Shown here: positions 11,728-20,678 of the stretch, piece after piece
How the letters are laid out: each line of letters starts with the position of its first letter
Numbering within the stretch: the first letter of the stretch is position 1
Source: Vineibacter terrae
GTDB taxonomy: Bacteria; Pseudomonadota; Alphaproteobacteria; Reyranellales; Reyranellaceae
DNA: 64,000 bases
Assembly: GCF_008039615.1 (NCBI RefSeq)
Contig: NZ_VDUZ01000033.1
Coordinates: 1-64,000, forward strand
Reading direction: 5' to 3'
The notes under the pieces: generated by a model
Told to the model about the DNA's origin: nothing
What the model saw: only the letters and a program-made list of their open reading frames with translations
The model's database searches: none
Program-made: the position numbers and the translations under genes

Positions 11728-12776
11728 GATGCTGGCCTCCCATCGGTGCGGGAGATGCGGACGCGCTTCTGGCTCTTGCCCGCGCCGAACCGCAATTCTG
11801 CGGCGGCGAACAAGCGATCCACGATCATGTAGTTGCCGCGCACGCGATAGTTCACCAACTCGGAGGTGTCGCCCTCCGGCCCGACCACGAACAGCGGCGG
11901 CATCTCGCCTTGGCCGATGCCGCGCGGAAATTCGATGAACACCTGCTTGCCGTCATCGAAGGCGCGTAGCGGCCGCCACGGCGCGCGGTCGCCCGTCACC
12001 TCGTATCGGAAATTGACGCGCGCGAGATCGATGCTGCCCGACACCGGCTGCGCGGCCTCGGCCTGTTGGTTCTGACGGCGCAGTGCGATGAGCTGGTCCT
12101 GCGGATATTGCCACGATACCGACGCCATATAGGTCGAAGGCGTCGCGCGCAGCTCCATATGATAGGTGCGCCGATCGGTATTGATGACGAGATTGGTCAT
12201 CAGCTCGGCTCGCGTGGGCTTCACGAGGATATGGATCTGCTTGGCCGCGCCAATGCCGCTCTCGGTATCGCCGATGATCCAGCGCACGGTGTCGCCGGCG
12301 GCGACGGGACCGGAGCCGACGAGTTGCTCGCCGGGCTGAAGCGCGATGTCGGTTATCTGCCCCGGCGAGGCGTAGACCTGATAGAGCGCGCCATCGACGA
12401 AGGGATAGACCTGCATCGAGTTGATGAAGCCGTTGCGGACGGGCTGGACGCGCGCGGCGGCGTTAGCCTGGTTGACGCGCGCGGCGGGATCGGCAGGCTC
12501 CGGCTCTGGCTTGCCGTCCTTGCCGAGCGGCTTCAACTGGCCAGGCAGCGGGAGCGGCTTCGGCAATTCCACGACCCGCACGGGTTTCGGCGGATCGGCG
12601 GCGATGACAGCGGGCGCGGCATCGTCATAGGAAATCTCGGGCGGCGGCGTGTGTCCGGCGCAGCCGGCGAGCGCCGATGTGCAAAGCAGGAGAAGCGGCA
12701 AGCCGGATTTACGGAAACCCGGAACGGCATGGTTGAGGAAAGCCGGCCTCCCGGCTTTGCGGAAGGTCGGTGTCAT
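11724..12776 (-). CDS. trbG: Conjugal transfer protein TrbG (VirB9-like)
   Basis: A 350-residue VirB9/CagX-family outer-membrane core component. The N-terminal region carries a hydrophobic stretch ending in a lipobox-like LAGC (about residues 36-39), so the mature protein may be a lipoprotein. A proline-rich linker precedes the CagX domain (NGFINSMQVYPFVDGALYQVYASPG onward), which ends with a VNYRVRGNYMIVDRLF segment. The coding ends overlap trbF upstream and trbI downstream by four bases each. Confidence 0.93.
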   Translation of the reverse strand: MTPTFRKAGRPAFLNHAVPGFRKSGLPLLLLCTSALAGCAGHTPPPEISYDDAAPAVIAADPPKPVRVVELPKPLPLPGQLKPLGKDGKPEPEPADPAARVNQANAAARVQPVRNGFINSMQVYPFVDGALYQVYASPGQITDIALQPGEQLVGSGPVAAGDTVRWIIGDTESGIGAAKQIHILVKPTRAELMTNLVINTDRRTYHMELRATPSTYMASVSWQYPQDQLIALRRQNQQAEAAQPVSGSIDLARVNFRYEVTGDRAPWRPLRAFDDGKQVFIEFPRGIGQGEMPPLFVVGPEGDTSELVNYRVRGNYMIVDRLFAAAELRFGAGKSQKRVRISRTDGRPAS

Positions 12777-13456
12777 TGTCCAAGCTCCTTCGACCAGTTG
12801 ATGGCGTTGATGTAGATTCCGAGGGGATTCTTCCGCAGCGTGTCGGCGTCACGCGGGGGCTGCACGACAACGGTGAGGATGGCGGACCAGCGCTCGGTGG
12901 AAGCCAGCGAGCCGTCCTGATAGCGGCGCTCTATCCAGGCAATGCGGAAGCTCGACGGCGAGGCGCGGATGACCGAGGACACCTCGATCGCGATCTGCTG
13001 CTTGCCGACCTTGGTGAACGGGTCGTTGGCGCGAGCATAGTCGTTGAGTGCGAGCGCGCCGCCCTGTGTCGTGAAATCATAGGCGCGCAGCCAGTTCTGC
13101 CGCACGATGATGGCGTCGGACGGGATCGAGCGGACCTGCTCGATGAAGCGCGCGAGGTAGAAGGCGATCTGCGGGTCGTTGGGCTGATAGTCGGCGGTCG
13201 CTGGCGCGATTGCCTGCGCCTGGCCGAGCCGATCGACCTGCACCACCCAGGGCACGATCGAACCGTTGGCCGAGTGCCAGACCAGCGCCGCCGAAAGCCC
13301 GCCCGCGAGCGTCAGCGAGCCGAACGCCATGTAGCGCCAGTTGCGGGCCTGGACGCGAGCGGAGCCGATACGATCGTCCCAGACCTGAGCGGCGCGCTGA
13401 TAGGGCGTTTCGGGCTGCGGGGATTTACCGTAGTGGGTCGATGGTCGCTTGAACAT
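12773..13456 (-). CDS. trbF: Conjugal transfer protein TrbF (VirB8-like)
   Basis: A 227-residue inner-membrane VirB8-family assembly factor of the secretion channel. A short cytoplasmic N-terminus is followed by one membrane helix (about residues 42-62) and the VirB8-like periplasmic domain (DPQIAFYLARFIEQVRSIPSD to GIYINAINWSKEL). It sits between trbL and trbG with a 2-base gap and a 4-base overlap respectively, as in IncP-like and Tn4371-like operons. Confidence 0.95.
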   Translation of the reverse strand: MFKRPSTHYGKSPQPETPYQRAAQVWDDRIGSARVQARNWRYMAFGSLTLAGGLSAALVWHSANGSIVPWVVQVDRLGQAQAIAPATADYQPNDPQIAFYLARFIEQVRSIPSDAIIVRQNWLRAYDFTTQGGALALNDYARANDPFTKVGKQQIAIEVSSVIRASPSSFRIAWIERRYQDGSLASTERWSAILTVVVQPPRDADTLRKNPLGIYINAINWSKELGQ

Positions 13457-13458
13457 GG

Positions 13459-14799
13459 TCAGTCGCTTTCGGAGAGGTTGACGGAGGAGCCGCCGCCGTG
13501 GCTGTCGCCGCTGCGCACGGCGTGGGCGGCCGCGGAGACGCCGTGGGACATTTGCTGCGAGCGTTTCATGCGCTTCGCCCAGGCCGGCGGGCCGTCGCTG
13601 GTGGAAGATGCGGCCTCCGCGGTGGCGGCGGGCGCGGCCCCCGATGCGCCCGTGGCGATGTCCGTCGCGGCCTGGCCACCGGCCTGATAGCTCCGCTTCA
13701 GGCTGTCGGCGGCGCGACCGGCTGCGCGCTTAAAGGGCGAGACGGCGGCCTTCGCGCCGGTGCTGGCGACACTGCCGAGGCCGGAGGCGACACCCGATGC
13801 GCCCGACTGTCCGGCCGCGCCGAGGCTGTAAGCGGTGGAGGCCCCGCCCGCGAGGGCAGCGCCTCCACGAGCAGCGGCCGCAGCGCCGCCAGCAAGAGCA
13901 GCGCCGCCTGACACGATGGCGCCGGTGGCGGCCGCGCCCGCTGCGACAACGCCGCCGGCGGCAAGACCGGTGCCAGTGGCCGCGCCGGCGCCGAGCTGCG
14001 GGCCACCGGAGATGAGGCCGTTGGCGATGCCGGGGCCGAAGATGCCGAGACCGAGAAGCGACAGCGCGGCGAGCACGATCGCCATGGCGTCGTCGATCGA
14101 TGGTGTTGGGCCGGTGAAGCCCGAGGTGAACTCGGAGAACAGCATCGAGCCGATGCCGATGATGACGGCGAGCACCAGCACCTTGATGCCGGAAGAGATG
14201 ACGTTGCCCAGTACGCGCTCGGCCATGAAGGTGGATTTGCCGAACAGGCCGAAGGGAATGAGGACGAAGCCGGCGAGCGTGGTCAGCTTGAACTCGATCA
14301 GGGTGACGAAGAGCTGAATCGCGAGGATGAAGAAGGCGAGCAGCACCAGCGCCCAGGCGAAAAACATGCAGGCGATCTGGATGAAGTTCTCGAAAAACGA
14401 CCAGTAGCCCATCAGGCTGGAGATGGAGTCGAGCAGCGGGCGGCCGGCATCGAGGCCTGTCTGCGCCACCTTGCCTGGGCGCATGAGATCGCTGACGGCA
14501 AAGCCGGTGCCTGACGCCTTCAGGCCGAGGCCCGCGAAGCTCTCGAAGACGATGCGGGCGAGATTGTTCCAGTTGGAGATCAGGTAGGCGAAGACACCGA
14601 CGAAGAGCGTCTTCTTGACCAGCCTCGCCATGATGTCGTCGTCGGCCCCCCACGACCAGAAGAGCGCGGCGAGCGTGACGTCGATGACGATCAAGGTGGT
14701 GGCGATGAACCCGACTTCGCCGCCGAGCAGCCCGAATCCGCCGTCGATGTAGCGGGTGAAGACCTCGAGGAAATGGTCGATGACGCCGGTGCCGCCCAT
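13459..14799 (-). CDS. trbL: Conjugal transfer protein TrbL (VirB6-like)
   Basis: A 446-residue polytopic inner-membrane channel component. Six or so hydrophobic segments occupy residues 20-270. The C-terminal 170 residues are an alanine/glycine/serine-rich, weakly conserved cytoplasmic tail, typical of TrbL. The frame is clean despite the repetitive tail. It lies directly between trbK and trbF with 1-2 base gaps. High-GC frames on the other strand here are products of the alanine-rich coding sequence. Confidence 0.93.
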   Translation of the reverse strand: MGGTGVIDHFLEVFTRYIDGGFGLLGGEVGFIATTLIVIDVTLAALFWSWGADDDIMARLVKKTLFVGVFAYLISNWNNLARIVFESFAGLGLKASGTGFAVSDLMRPGKVAQTGLDAGRPLLDSISSLMGYWSFFENFIQIACMFFAWALVLLAFFILAIQLFVTLIEFKLTTLAGFVLIPFGLFGKSTFMAERVLGNVISSGIKVLVLAVIIGIGSMLFSEFTSGFTGPTPSIDDAMAIVLAALSLLGLGIFGPGIANGLISGGPQLGAGAATGTGLAAGGVVAAGAAATGAIVSGGAALAGGAAAAARGGAALAGGASTAYSLGAAGQSGASGVASGLGSVASTGAKAAVSPFKRAAGRAADSLKRSYQAGGQAATDIATGASGAAPAATAEAASSTSDGPPAWAKRMKRSQQMSHGVSAAAHAVRSGDSHGGGSSVNLSESD

Positions 14800-14800
14800 G

Positions 14801-15202
14801 TCAGCGAACCTCCGGCCGGGCGGGCTCGGCCTGCATCGCAGGCCCGGTCACGCCTGCTGGCGCACTGTCGTTGTGGATGGGATCAGCCGACGCCGGCGCA
14901 CTTGGAAACATCGTGGTCGGCGCGACCGGCGACGGTGATGAAACCGGGGCCGGCCGGCCGAGGAAGCGGCGCCGGTTCTCTGCCCATGCCTTCAGGCAAT
15001 TGGGATCGCGCGTGCCGGCTTCGCCGATCTCGGAACAGCGAAGCAGTTCTGCGGCGAGAGGATCTGGTGCTGTGACCGAACGGCCCTGCGTCGCGAGGAC
15101 GTCCGGCGCCACGTCCTTGCGGTTCATCTCGATCGCGGTCGCCATGATGGCGACCGCGACGAAGACGATGGCGCCGACGCGAGCAAGGGTCTTGCCGTCC
15201 AT
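14801..15202 (-). CDS. TrbK-alt type putative entry-exclusion protein
   Basis: A 133-residue protein with one N-terminal membrane helix (about residues 9-24) and a proline/serine-rich tail. A CSEIGEAGTRDPNCLKAWAENRRRFLG core (about residues 56-82) is the hallmark of the TrbK-alt family in alphaproteobacterial trb operons. By position between trbJ and trbL it corresponds to TrbK, which in other systems prevents redundant transfer between donors. Exclusion activity is inferred from synteny only. Confidence 0.85.
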   Translation of the reverse strand: MDGKTLARVGAIVFVAVAIMATAIEMNRKDVAPDVLATQGRSVTAPDPLAAELLRCSEIGEAGTRDPNCLKAWAENRRRFLGRPAPVSSPSPVAPTTMFPSAPASADPIHNDSAPAGVTGPAMQAEPARPEVR

Positions 15203-15212
15203 CGCGCCAGCC

Positions 15213-15974
15213 TCAGTTGCCGCTGTTCGGGAACATGCGGGCGTTTCCGGGCTGATAGCCCGAGCCTGGCGTCAGGAAACGCCGACGCTGCTCGCGGCCC
15301 TGTTCGGCGGCGGCAGCCTGCTCGGCCGACTGCAATGCCTGCGCCCGACCGTTCGCCGCCACGACTGCGGTGAGGTCGGCGAGCTGCTGCGCCTGGAGCG
15401 CGAGGAGCTGGTTGCCGGCCTGCGTGGCTTGCAGCGCGCCGGTCGCGCCCTGGCTCTGACCGATCAGCGCCGACATCTGCGTGCGGTTGGTGTCGATGTT
15501 GCCGACGACACCCGCCTGCACCCGCATCGCGTCCTGCAGGCCACCGACCGTATTCTGCCAGCGCGAACGAGCGTCAGTGACGAGCTGCTGATCGCTCGCC
15601 GACATCGGGACGTTCCCGTATTTCTGCTGGAACATCTGGTCGATCTTCTGAACGTCGAAGGCGATGTTTTGCGCCTGATTGAGAAGCTGCTGGGTCCGCT
15701 GAACCGACTGCTGAAGCTGTTGCAGCGACGAGTACGGCAGGCTCGCAAGATTGCGAGCCTGGTTGATCAGCATCTGTGCTTCGTTCTGAAGCGAGGTGAT
15801 CTGGTTCGTGATCTGCTGGAGTGAGCGCGCGGCCGTCAACATGTTCTGCGCATAGTTCGACGGATCGAATACGATGATGGCGTGCGCGGGCGGCGTGAGC
15901 ATGGGCGCAAGCGCGACGGGAGCGATCAGCAGCGCGGCAGCAAAACGCGCTGCGCGGGAATTGCGCGGTTTCAT
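15213..15974 (-). CDS. trbJ: Conjugal transfer protein TrbJ (VirB5-like)
   Basis: A 253-residue secreted VirB5-family minor pilus component. The N-terminal signal peptide (about residues 1-32) ends near PPAHAI. The mature protein is a long, glutamine-rich helical bundle with heptad-like QQITNQITSLQNEAQMLINQ and LQQLQQSVQRTQQLLNQAQ segments. The start overlaps the trbE stop by four bases. Confidence 0.93.
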   Translation of the reverse strand: MKPRNSRAARFAAALLIAPVALAPMLTPPAHAIIVFDPSNYAQNMLTAARSLQQITNQITSLQNEAQMLINQARNLASLPYSSLQQLQQSVQRTQQLLNQAQNIAFDVQKIDQMFQQKYGNVPMSASDQQLVTDARSRWQNTVGGLQDAMRVQAGVVGNIDTNRTQMSALIGQSQGATGALQATQAGNQLLALQAQQLADLTAVVAANGRAQALQSAEQAAAAEQGREQRRRFLTPGSGYQPGNARMFPNSGN

Positions 15975-18409
15975 TGGGACGTCTCCTTGTTGGTGAGCGT
16001 GGGGATGAGATCGACGGCCCAGCCGACCTCACGATGATCGAGCCAGGCGGCGAGGAAGCCGTCGTGGCCGTGTTCGGCGACGATGCGGGCGATGGCCGCC
16101 TGGTCGGTCTTCGACGATGCGGCGCAAAGCGCGAGCGCGACATCGGACAGGCCGAGCTCGAACAGCCGGTTACCGCGGCGAGACTGGCAGTAGTAGTCGC
16201 GCTTCGGCATCGCCCGCGCGATGATCTCGATCTGGCGATCGTTGAGGCCGAAGCGCCGGTAGATCGCGGTGATCTGCGGCTCGATCGCGCGCTCGTTCGG
16301 CAAAAGGAGCCGCGTCTGGCAGCTCTCGATGATGGCGGGCGCGATTGCCGAGCCATCGATGTCGCTGAGCGATTGCGTGGCGAAGATGACGCTGGCGTTT
16401 TTCTTGCGCAACGTCTTCAGCCATTCGCGGAGCTGGCCGGCGAAGCCATCATCGTCCAGCGCCAGCCAGCCCTCATCGATGATGAGAAGAGTCGCCGAAC
16501 CGTCGAGCCGATCTTCGATGCGATGGAAGAGATAGGAGAGAACCGCGGGCGCCGCGCCGGTGCCGATCAGCCCTTCAGTCTCAAACGCCTGGACGGAGGC
16601 CGAGCCGAGATATTCACGCTCGGCGTCGAGCAGCCGGCCATAGGGACCGCCGACGCAATAGGGCCTGAGCGCCTGTTTGAGATCGTTCGACTGGAGCAGC
16701 ACGACCAGGCCGGTGATCGTGCGCTCCTCGACGGGCGCCGATGCGAGCGAGGTCAGCGCCGTCCAGATATGCTCCTTCACCTCGGGCGTGATCGCCACAC
16801 CCTCGCGGGTCAGGATCGACACAATCCAGTCGCCCGCCCAGGCGCGCTCGGGCACGTCGTGAACGCGAGCGAGCGGTTGAAGGCTGACGCTATCGGTCGC
16901 GCCGTCGCTGAGATCGCCGCCGAGGTCATGCCAATCGCCGCCCATGCCGAGCGCCGCCGCACGGATCGAGCCGCCGAAGTCGAAGGCGAAGACTTGGGCG
17001 CGGGCATAGCGTCGGAACTGCAGCGCCATCAGCGCCAGCAGGACCGATTTGCCAGCGCCGGTCGGGCCGACGATCAGCGTGTGGCCGACATCGCCGACGT
17101 GAAGCGAAAGCCGGAACGGGGTCGAGCCTTCAGTCTTGCCGAAGAGCAGAGGGGGCGCTGCAAAATGCTCGTCCCGGTCCGGCCCCGCCCACACCGCCGA
17201 CAGCGGGATCATGTGGGCGAGATTGAGCGTGGAGATCGGCGGCTGGCGGACGTTCGCATAGACGTGGCCGGGCAACGAGCCGAGCCAGGCGTCCACCGCG
17301 TTGATGGTCTCGGCCATGGCGGTGAAGTCGCGGCCTTGGATGACCTTCTCGACCAGCCGCAGCTTCTCGTCGGCTATGCGCGGATCATCATCCCACACCG
17401 TCACTGTCGCGGTGACGTAGGCCATGCCGGCATAATCGGCGCCGAGTTCCTGCAGCGCCATGTCGGCGTCGGCGGCCTTGTTCGCGGCATCGGTGTCCAC
17501 GAGGACGGACGCCTCGTTGGTCATCACCTCCTTGAGGATCGCGGCGATCGACTTGCGCTTGGCGAACCACTGCCGCCGAATCTTGGTGAGGAGCTTGGTG
17601 GCGTCGGTCTTGTCGAGCAGGATCGCGCGCGTCGACCAGCGATATGGAAATGCGAGACGGTTCAGCTCGTCGAGCAGGCCAGGCGTCGTCGCCGTCGGAA
17701 AGCCGGTGACTGTGAGGATGCGCAGATGCGACGCGCCAAGGCGCGGCTCAAGCCCGCCAGTGAGTGGCTGGTCGGCGAGCAGCGCGTCGAGATAGATCGG
17801 CGTTTCGGGGACGCGGACCCGATGCCGCTTCGTTGAGACGCAGCCGTGGAGATAGGTGAGCGTCTCCGCGTCATCGAGCCAGCGGCATTCCGGCATGAAG
17901 GCTTCGACCAGGCGCAGGATGCGATCGGTGCGATCGGCAAACCCGGCCATCATCTCGTTGGGGTCGACGCCCGACTTTTCCCGCCCCTCGTAGAGCCAGG
18001 ATTCTGCACGCGCGGCGTCTTCGGCCGGCGGCAGATAGGTGAAGGTCAGGAAATAGCTCGACTCGAAATGGGCGCCGGCTTCCTCGAAATCCGCCTTGCG
18101 CTCGGCATCGACCAGCGCCGAGGCGGGATCTGGAAAGCGGCTGTCGGGATAGAGGTTCGAGGCATGGCGCTGTGCCTCGACGAAGATCGCCCAGCCGGAG
18201 CCGAGACGACGGAAGGCATTGTTGAGCCGGCCGGCGACCGCGACCAGCTCGGCCGGGACGGCGCTGTCGAGGTCGGGGCCGCGAAACCGGGCGGTGCGTT
18301 GGAAGCTGCCGTCCTTATTGAGGACGATGCCGGCGCCCACCAGCGCGACCCAGGGCAGGAAGTCGGCGAGCCGGCTGTTGCGGTCGCGATATTCGACGAG
18401 GTTCATCAT
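15971..18409 (-). CDS. trbE: Conjugal transfer ATPase TrbE (VirB4-like)
   Basis: VirB4-family ATPase (812 residues) that powers pilus assembly and substrate transfer at the inner membrane. The start is the first of two adjacent ATGs (MMNLVEYRDRN); the 31 codons upstream in frame overlap trbD and are not family-like. The N-terminal CagE/TrbE domain covers about residues 1-420. The P-loop GPTGAGKS is at residues 448-455 and a Walker B TLLIIDEGW lies near residue 640. Length and motifs are normal. Confidence 0.95.
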   Translation of the reverse strand: MMNLVEYRDRNSRLADFLPWVALVGAGIVLNKDGSFQRTARFRGPDLDSAVPAELVAVAGRLNNAFRRLGSGWAIFVEAQRHASNLYPDSRFPDPASALVDAERKADFEEAGAHFESSYFLTFTYLPPAEDAARAESWLYEGREKSGVDPNEMMAGFADRTDRILRLVEAFMPECRWLDDAETLTYLHGCVSTKRHRVRVPETPIYLDALLADQPLTGGLEPRLGASHLRILTVTGFPTATTPGLLDELNRLAFPYRWSTRAILLDKTDATKLLTKIRRQWFAKRKSIAAILKEVMTNEASVLVDTDAANKAADADMALQELGADYAGMAYVTATVTVWDDDPRIADEKLRLVEKVIQGRDFTAMAETINAVDAWLGSLPGHVYANVRQPPISTLNLAHMIPLSAVWAGPDRDEHFAAPPLLFGKTEGSTPFRLSLHVGDVGHTLIVGPTGAGKSVLLALMALQFRRYARAQVFAFDFGGSIRAAALGMGGDWHDLGGDLSDGATDSVSLQPLARVHDVPERAWAGDWIVSILTREGVAITPEVKEHIWTALTSLASAPVEERTITGLVVLLQSNDLKQALRPYCVGGPYGRLLDAEREYLGSASVQAFETEGLIGTGAAPAVLSYLFHRIEDRLDGSATLLIIDEGWLALDDDGFAGQLREWLKTLRKKNASVIFATQSLSDIDGSAIAPAIIESCQTRLLLPNERAIEPQITAIYRRFGLNDRQIEIIARAMPKRDYYCQSRRGNRLFELGLSDVALALCAASSKTDQAAIARIVAEHGHDGFLAAWLDHREVGWAVDLIPTLTNKETSQ

Positions 18410-18423
18410 CGGCGCGCTCCCCC

Positions 18424-18705
18424 TCAAACCGTGAGGAGCGCGGGGACGCGCAGATGGCGGCGCACCACGTCGACGAAGAGCGGATCGCGTTTGGCCGCCC
18501 ACACCGCCGCGACATGACCGATCGCCCAGATGGCGATGCCGACCAGCCAGAGGCGAAGGCCGAGGCCGACGGCGCCAGCGAGTGTCCCGTTCATGATGGC
18601 GATAGCGCGCGGTGCCCCGCCGAGCAGGATCGGCTCGGTCAGCGCCCGGTGAACCGGGACCGTGTAACCCGGAACCTCGCCGCCCTGTTCGACACCGCCC
18701 GTCAT
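18424..18705 (-). CDS. trbD: Conjugal transfer protein TrbD (VirB3-like)
   Basis: A 93-residue VirB3-family inner-membrane protein. The sequence VPVHRALTEPILLGGAPR at the N-terminus is the family signature, followed by two hydrophobic helices (about residues 35-52 and 54-70). The open frame runs much further upstream, but that part is antisense-like overlap with trbC and trbB. The ATG at 18705 shares its A with the trbC stop codon, which fixes the start. Confidence 0.92.
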   Translation of the reverse strand: MTGGVEQGGEVPGYTVPVHRALTEPILLGGAPRAIAIMNGTLAGAVGLGLRLWLVGIAIWAIGHVAAVWAAKRDPLFVDVVRRHLRVPALLTV

Positions 18706-19037
18706 CAGACCAGCGCCCCGCCGCCGAACGAGAAGAACGACAGGAAGAAGCTCGACGCGGCGAAGGCGATCGAGAGTCCGAACACGATCTGGATCAGCCG
18801 TCGGAAGCCGCCGGACGTGTCGCCGAAAGCGAGCGTCAGGCCAGTGACGATGATGATGATCACCGCGATGATCTTGGCCACAGGGCCTTCGATCGACTGC
18901 AGGATCTGTTGCAGCGGTTGCTCCCACGGCATCGACGAGCCCGAGGCGTGGGCGGGCGCGGCCATCACTACCGACAGCGTGGCGACGGACACGGTCATGG
19001 CGAGGTGACGGCGCGCGAGGCGCAGGCGTTGGATCAC
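18705..19037 (-). CDS. trbC: Conjugal transfer protein TrbC (VirB2-like pilin)
   Basis: A 110-residue pilin precursor. It has a signal peptide (about residues 1-32, ending in APAHAS) and two hydrophobic helices (residues 52-72 and 83-104) separated by a short basic loop, as in VirB2/TrbC pilins. Its start overlaps the trbB stop by four bases. TrbC of IncP is processed and cyclised by the TraF peptidase; a TraF-like gene lies at 25.9 kb. Confidence 0.93.
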   Translation of the reverse strand: MIQRLRLARRHLAMTVSVATLSVVMAAPAHASGSSMPWEQPLQQILQSIEGPVAKIIAVIIIIVTGLTLAFGDTSGGFRRLIQIVFGLSIAFAASSFFLSFFSFGGGALV

Positions 19038-20050
19038 AGGCTTTCTCCTTCAGGGCTTCGGGTGAACAAGGTCGGGCCGCCGTCGCCCTCGATGACGGCC
19101 GGCGCGATGCGGTAGTCACCGTCGAGGCCGAGGCCCTCGACGCGCGCGAGTTCAGAGAGACGGCGAGCGGCGCCGCGGCCGGAGAGGACGGCAACGATGT
19201 CGATCGTCTCGGCGATCAGCGCGCGCGGGACGGTGACGACGGCTTCCTGGATGAGCTGCTCCATCCGCCGCAGCGCGCCGATCGCGCTGCCGGCGTGGAT
19301 CGTGCCGACGCCGCCGGGGTGGCCTGTGCCCCATGCCTTGAGCAGCTCCAGCGCCTCGGCTCCACGCACCTCGCCGACCGGAATGCGATCGGGGCGCAGG
19401 CGCAGCGAAGAGCGGACGAGATCGGAGAGCGAGGCGACGCCATCTTTGGTGCGCATCGCCACGAGGTTCGGCGCGGCGCATTGCAGCTCGCGCGTATCCT
19501 CTATGATGACGACGCGATCGGCGGTTTTCGCGACCTCGGCAAGCAGCGCGTTGGTGAGCGTGGTCTTGCCGGTGGATGTGCCGCCGGCGACGAGGATGTT
19601 GGCGCGAGAAGCCACGCCCTGGCGCAGCATCTCGGCCTGTCCGGTCGACATGATCCCGGCGTGGACATAGTCGTTGAGTGTGAACACGGCGACCGCCGGC
19701 TTGCGGATCGCGAAGGCCGGCGCTGCAACGACTGGTGGCAGCAGGCCCTCGAACCGCTCTCCCGTTTCGGGCAGCTCCGCCGACACCCGCGGCGCGCCCG
19801 CATGAACCTCGGCGCCGACGTGATGGGCGACCAGGCGAATGATGCGTTCACCGTCCGCCGCAGACAGCCGTTCGCCCGTATCGGCGAGCCCTTCCGACAG
19901 GCGGTCGATCCACAGCCGCCCATCGGGGTTGAGCATCACTTCAACGATGCTGGAGTCATCGAGGTAGCGGGCGATCGCCGGGCCGAGCGCAGTGCGCAGC
20001 ATCCGTGCGCCGCGCGCGAGACCTTCCGCATGTTGATGTGAAGCTGCCAC
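19034..20050 (-). CDS. trbB: Conjugal transfer ATPase TrbB (VirB11-like)
   Basis: A 338-residue hexameric secretion ATPase. The P-loop GGTSTGKT is at residues 156-163. An Asp box ([11 protein letters not shown]), a Walker B-like [18 protein letters not shown] and a His box ([14 protein letters not shown]) follow in the VirB11 order. It is first of the trb genes, with 167 bases separating it from the CopG gene upstream, so a promoter for the trb run may lie there. Confidence 0.95.
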   Translation of the reverse strand: MAASHQHAEGLARGARMLRTALGPAIARYLDDSSIVEVMLNPDGRLWIDRLSEGLADTGERLSAADGERIIRLVAHHVGAEVHAGAPRVSAELPETGERFEGLLPPVVAAPAFAIRKPAVAVFTLNDYVHAGIMSTGQAEMLRQGVASRANILVAGGTSTGKTTLTNALLAEVAKTADRVVIIEDTRELQCAAPNLVAMRTKDGVASLSDLVRSSLRLRPDRIPVGEVRGAEALELLKAWGTGHPGGVGTIHAGSAIGALRRMEQLIQEAVVTVPRALIAETIDIVAVLSGRGAARRLSELARVEGLGLDGDYRIAPAVIEGDGGPTLFTRSPEGESL

Positions 20051-20217
20051 ATGACCCCCGATTCCATCGGGGTCGAGACAGTCCTTCCCCGGACGGGGAT
20101 GATTAAAAGGGCCTGATTTTGGGCCGATTCAACAAAGATTCATCGGCGTAGTAGTCTGGCGTGCAAATACAGGAGAACGGCGGCGCAGGCTTTGTCTTGA
20201 ACGCCAGGCGCCAGACA
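20051..20217. promoter_or_regulatory. trb leader region with hairpins
   Basis: The only sizeable gap in the transfer run (167 bases) separates the CopG gene from trbB. It holds a hairpin with arms GACCCCCGAT and ATCGGGGTC (20053-20074, one bulged C) right before the trbB start. It also holds a spaced inverted repeat GTCTGGCG / CGCCAGAC near 20154 and 20216. These may be leader or operator elements of the trb genes; no consensus promoter stands out. Confidence 0.4.
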
Positions 20218-20670
20218 CTATTCGTCGCGTGCGAGCCCCATTCCTGTGTGTGAGTCGCTGAAGTCTTCAGCGATTTCCTGCCGCAGCTTCGGCCCCTTCG
20301 CTAACCTCCTCCCGAGGGCTGTCACGAATTGATCGTAGCGCTCGCCAGCTTTGGCACGGGCGGCTTGCACGGCAGGTTCAGGAAGTGCTGGCGTGGTGGC
20401 GACCCAGAAGCGCACGAATACGGCAAGCATCTCGACGGAGATGCCGACATCGCGTTCCATTCGCGTCATACGGCGATCGAGCTGGTCGAGGCGCTTGGTG
20501 ATGGCCGCTTCCTGCCGTTCGGCCGCATCGGGCGATAAGAAGGACTCGATGGCGGCCTCCGCGATCAGCGATCGGGAGTGATCGCGTCGCGCGGCATGTT
20601 CGGCGAGCCGACGCATCACGGCCGGATCGAGATAGACAGACAGGCGCTGTTTCTTCGCGGATTTCGTCAT
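20218..20670 (-). CDS. CopG family ribbon-helix-helix protein
   Basis: A 150-residue protein with an N-terminal ribbon-helix-helix domain (KQRLSVYLDPAVMRRLAEHAARR, then SLIAEAAIESFL) and a helical C-terminal part. I take the second ATG (MTKSAKK); an ATG four codons earlier overlaps the traG stop and is possible. CopG proteins at this place, between traG and trbB, are a constant of Tn4371-like transfer modules. They may regulate the trb genes or assist the relaxosome; the role is inferred. Confidence 0.85.
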   Translation of the reverse strand: MTKSAKKQRLSVYLDPAVMRRLAEHAARRDHSRSLIAEAAIESFLSPDAAERQEAAITKRLDQLDRRMTRMERDVGISVEMLAVFVRFWVATTPALPEPAVQAARAKAGERYDQFVTALGRRLAKGPKLRQEIAEDFSDSHTGMGLARDE

Positions 20671-20678
20671 AGCGACCC

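Noticed and set aside
15974-17836. Plus-strand frame of 620 codons opposite trbE
   Set aside because: Antisense of a VirB4-type ATPase with P-loop and Walker B; the plus frame is low-complexity.
18706-19194. N-terminal extension of the trbD frame
   Set aside because: It overlaps trbC and trbB, both well supported, and TrbD proteins begin at the ATG at 18705.
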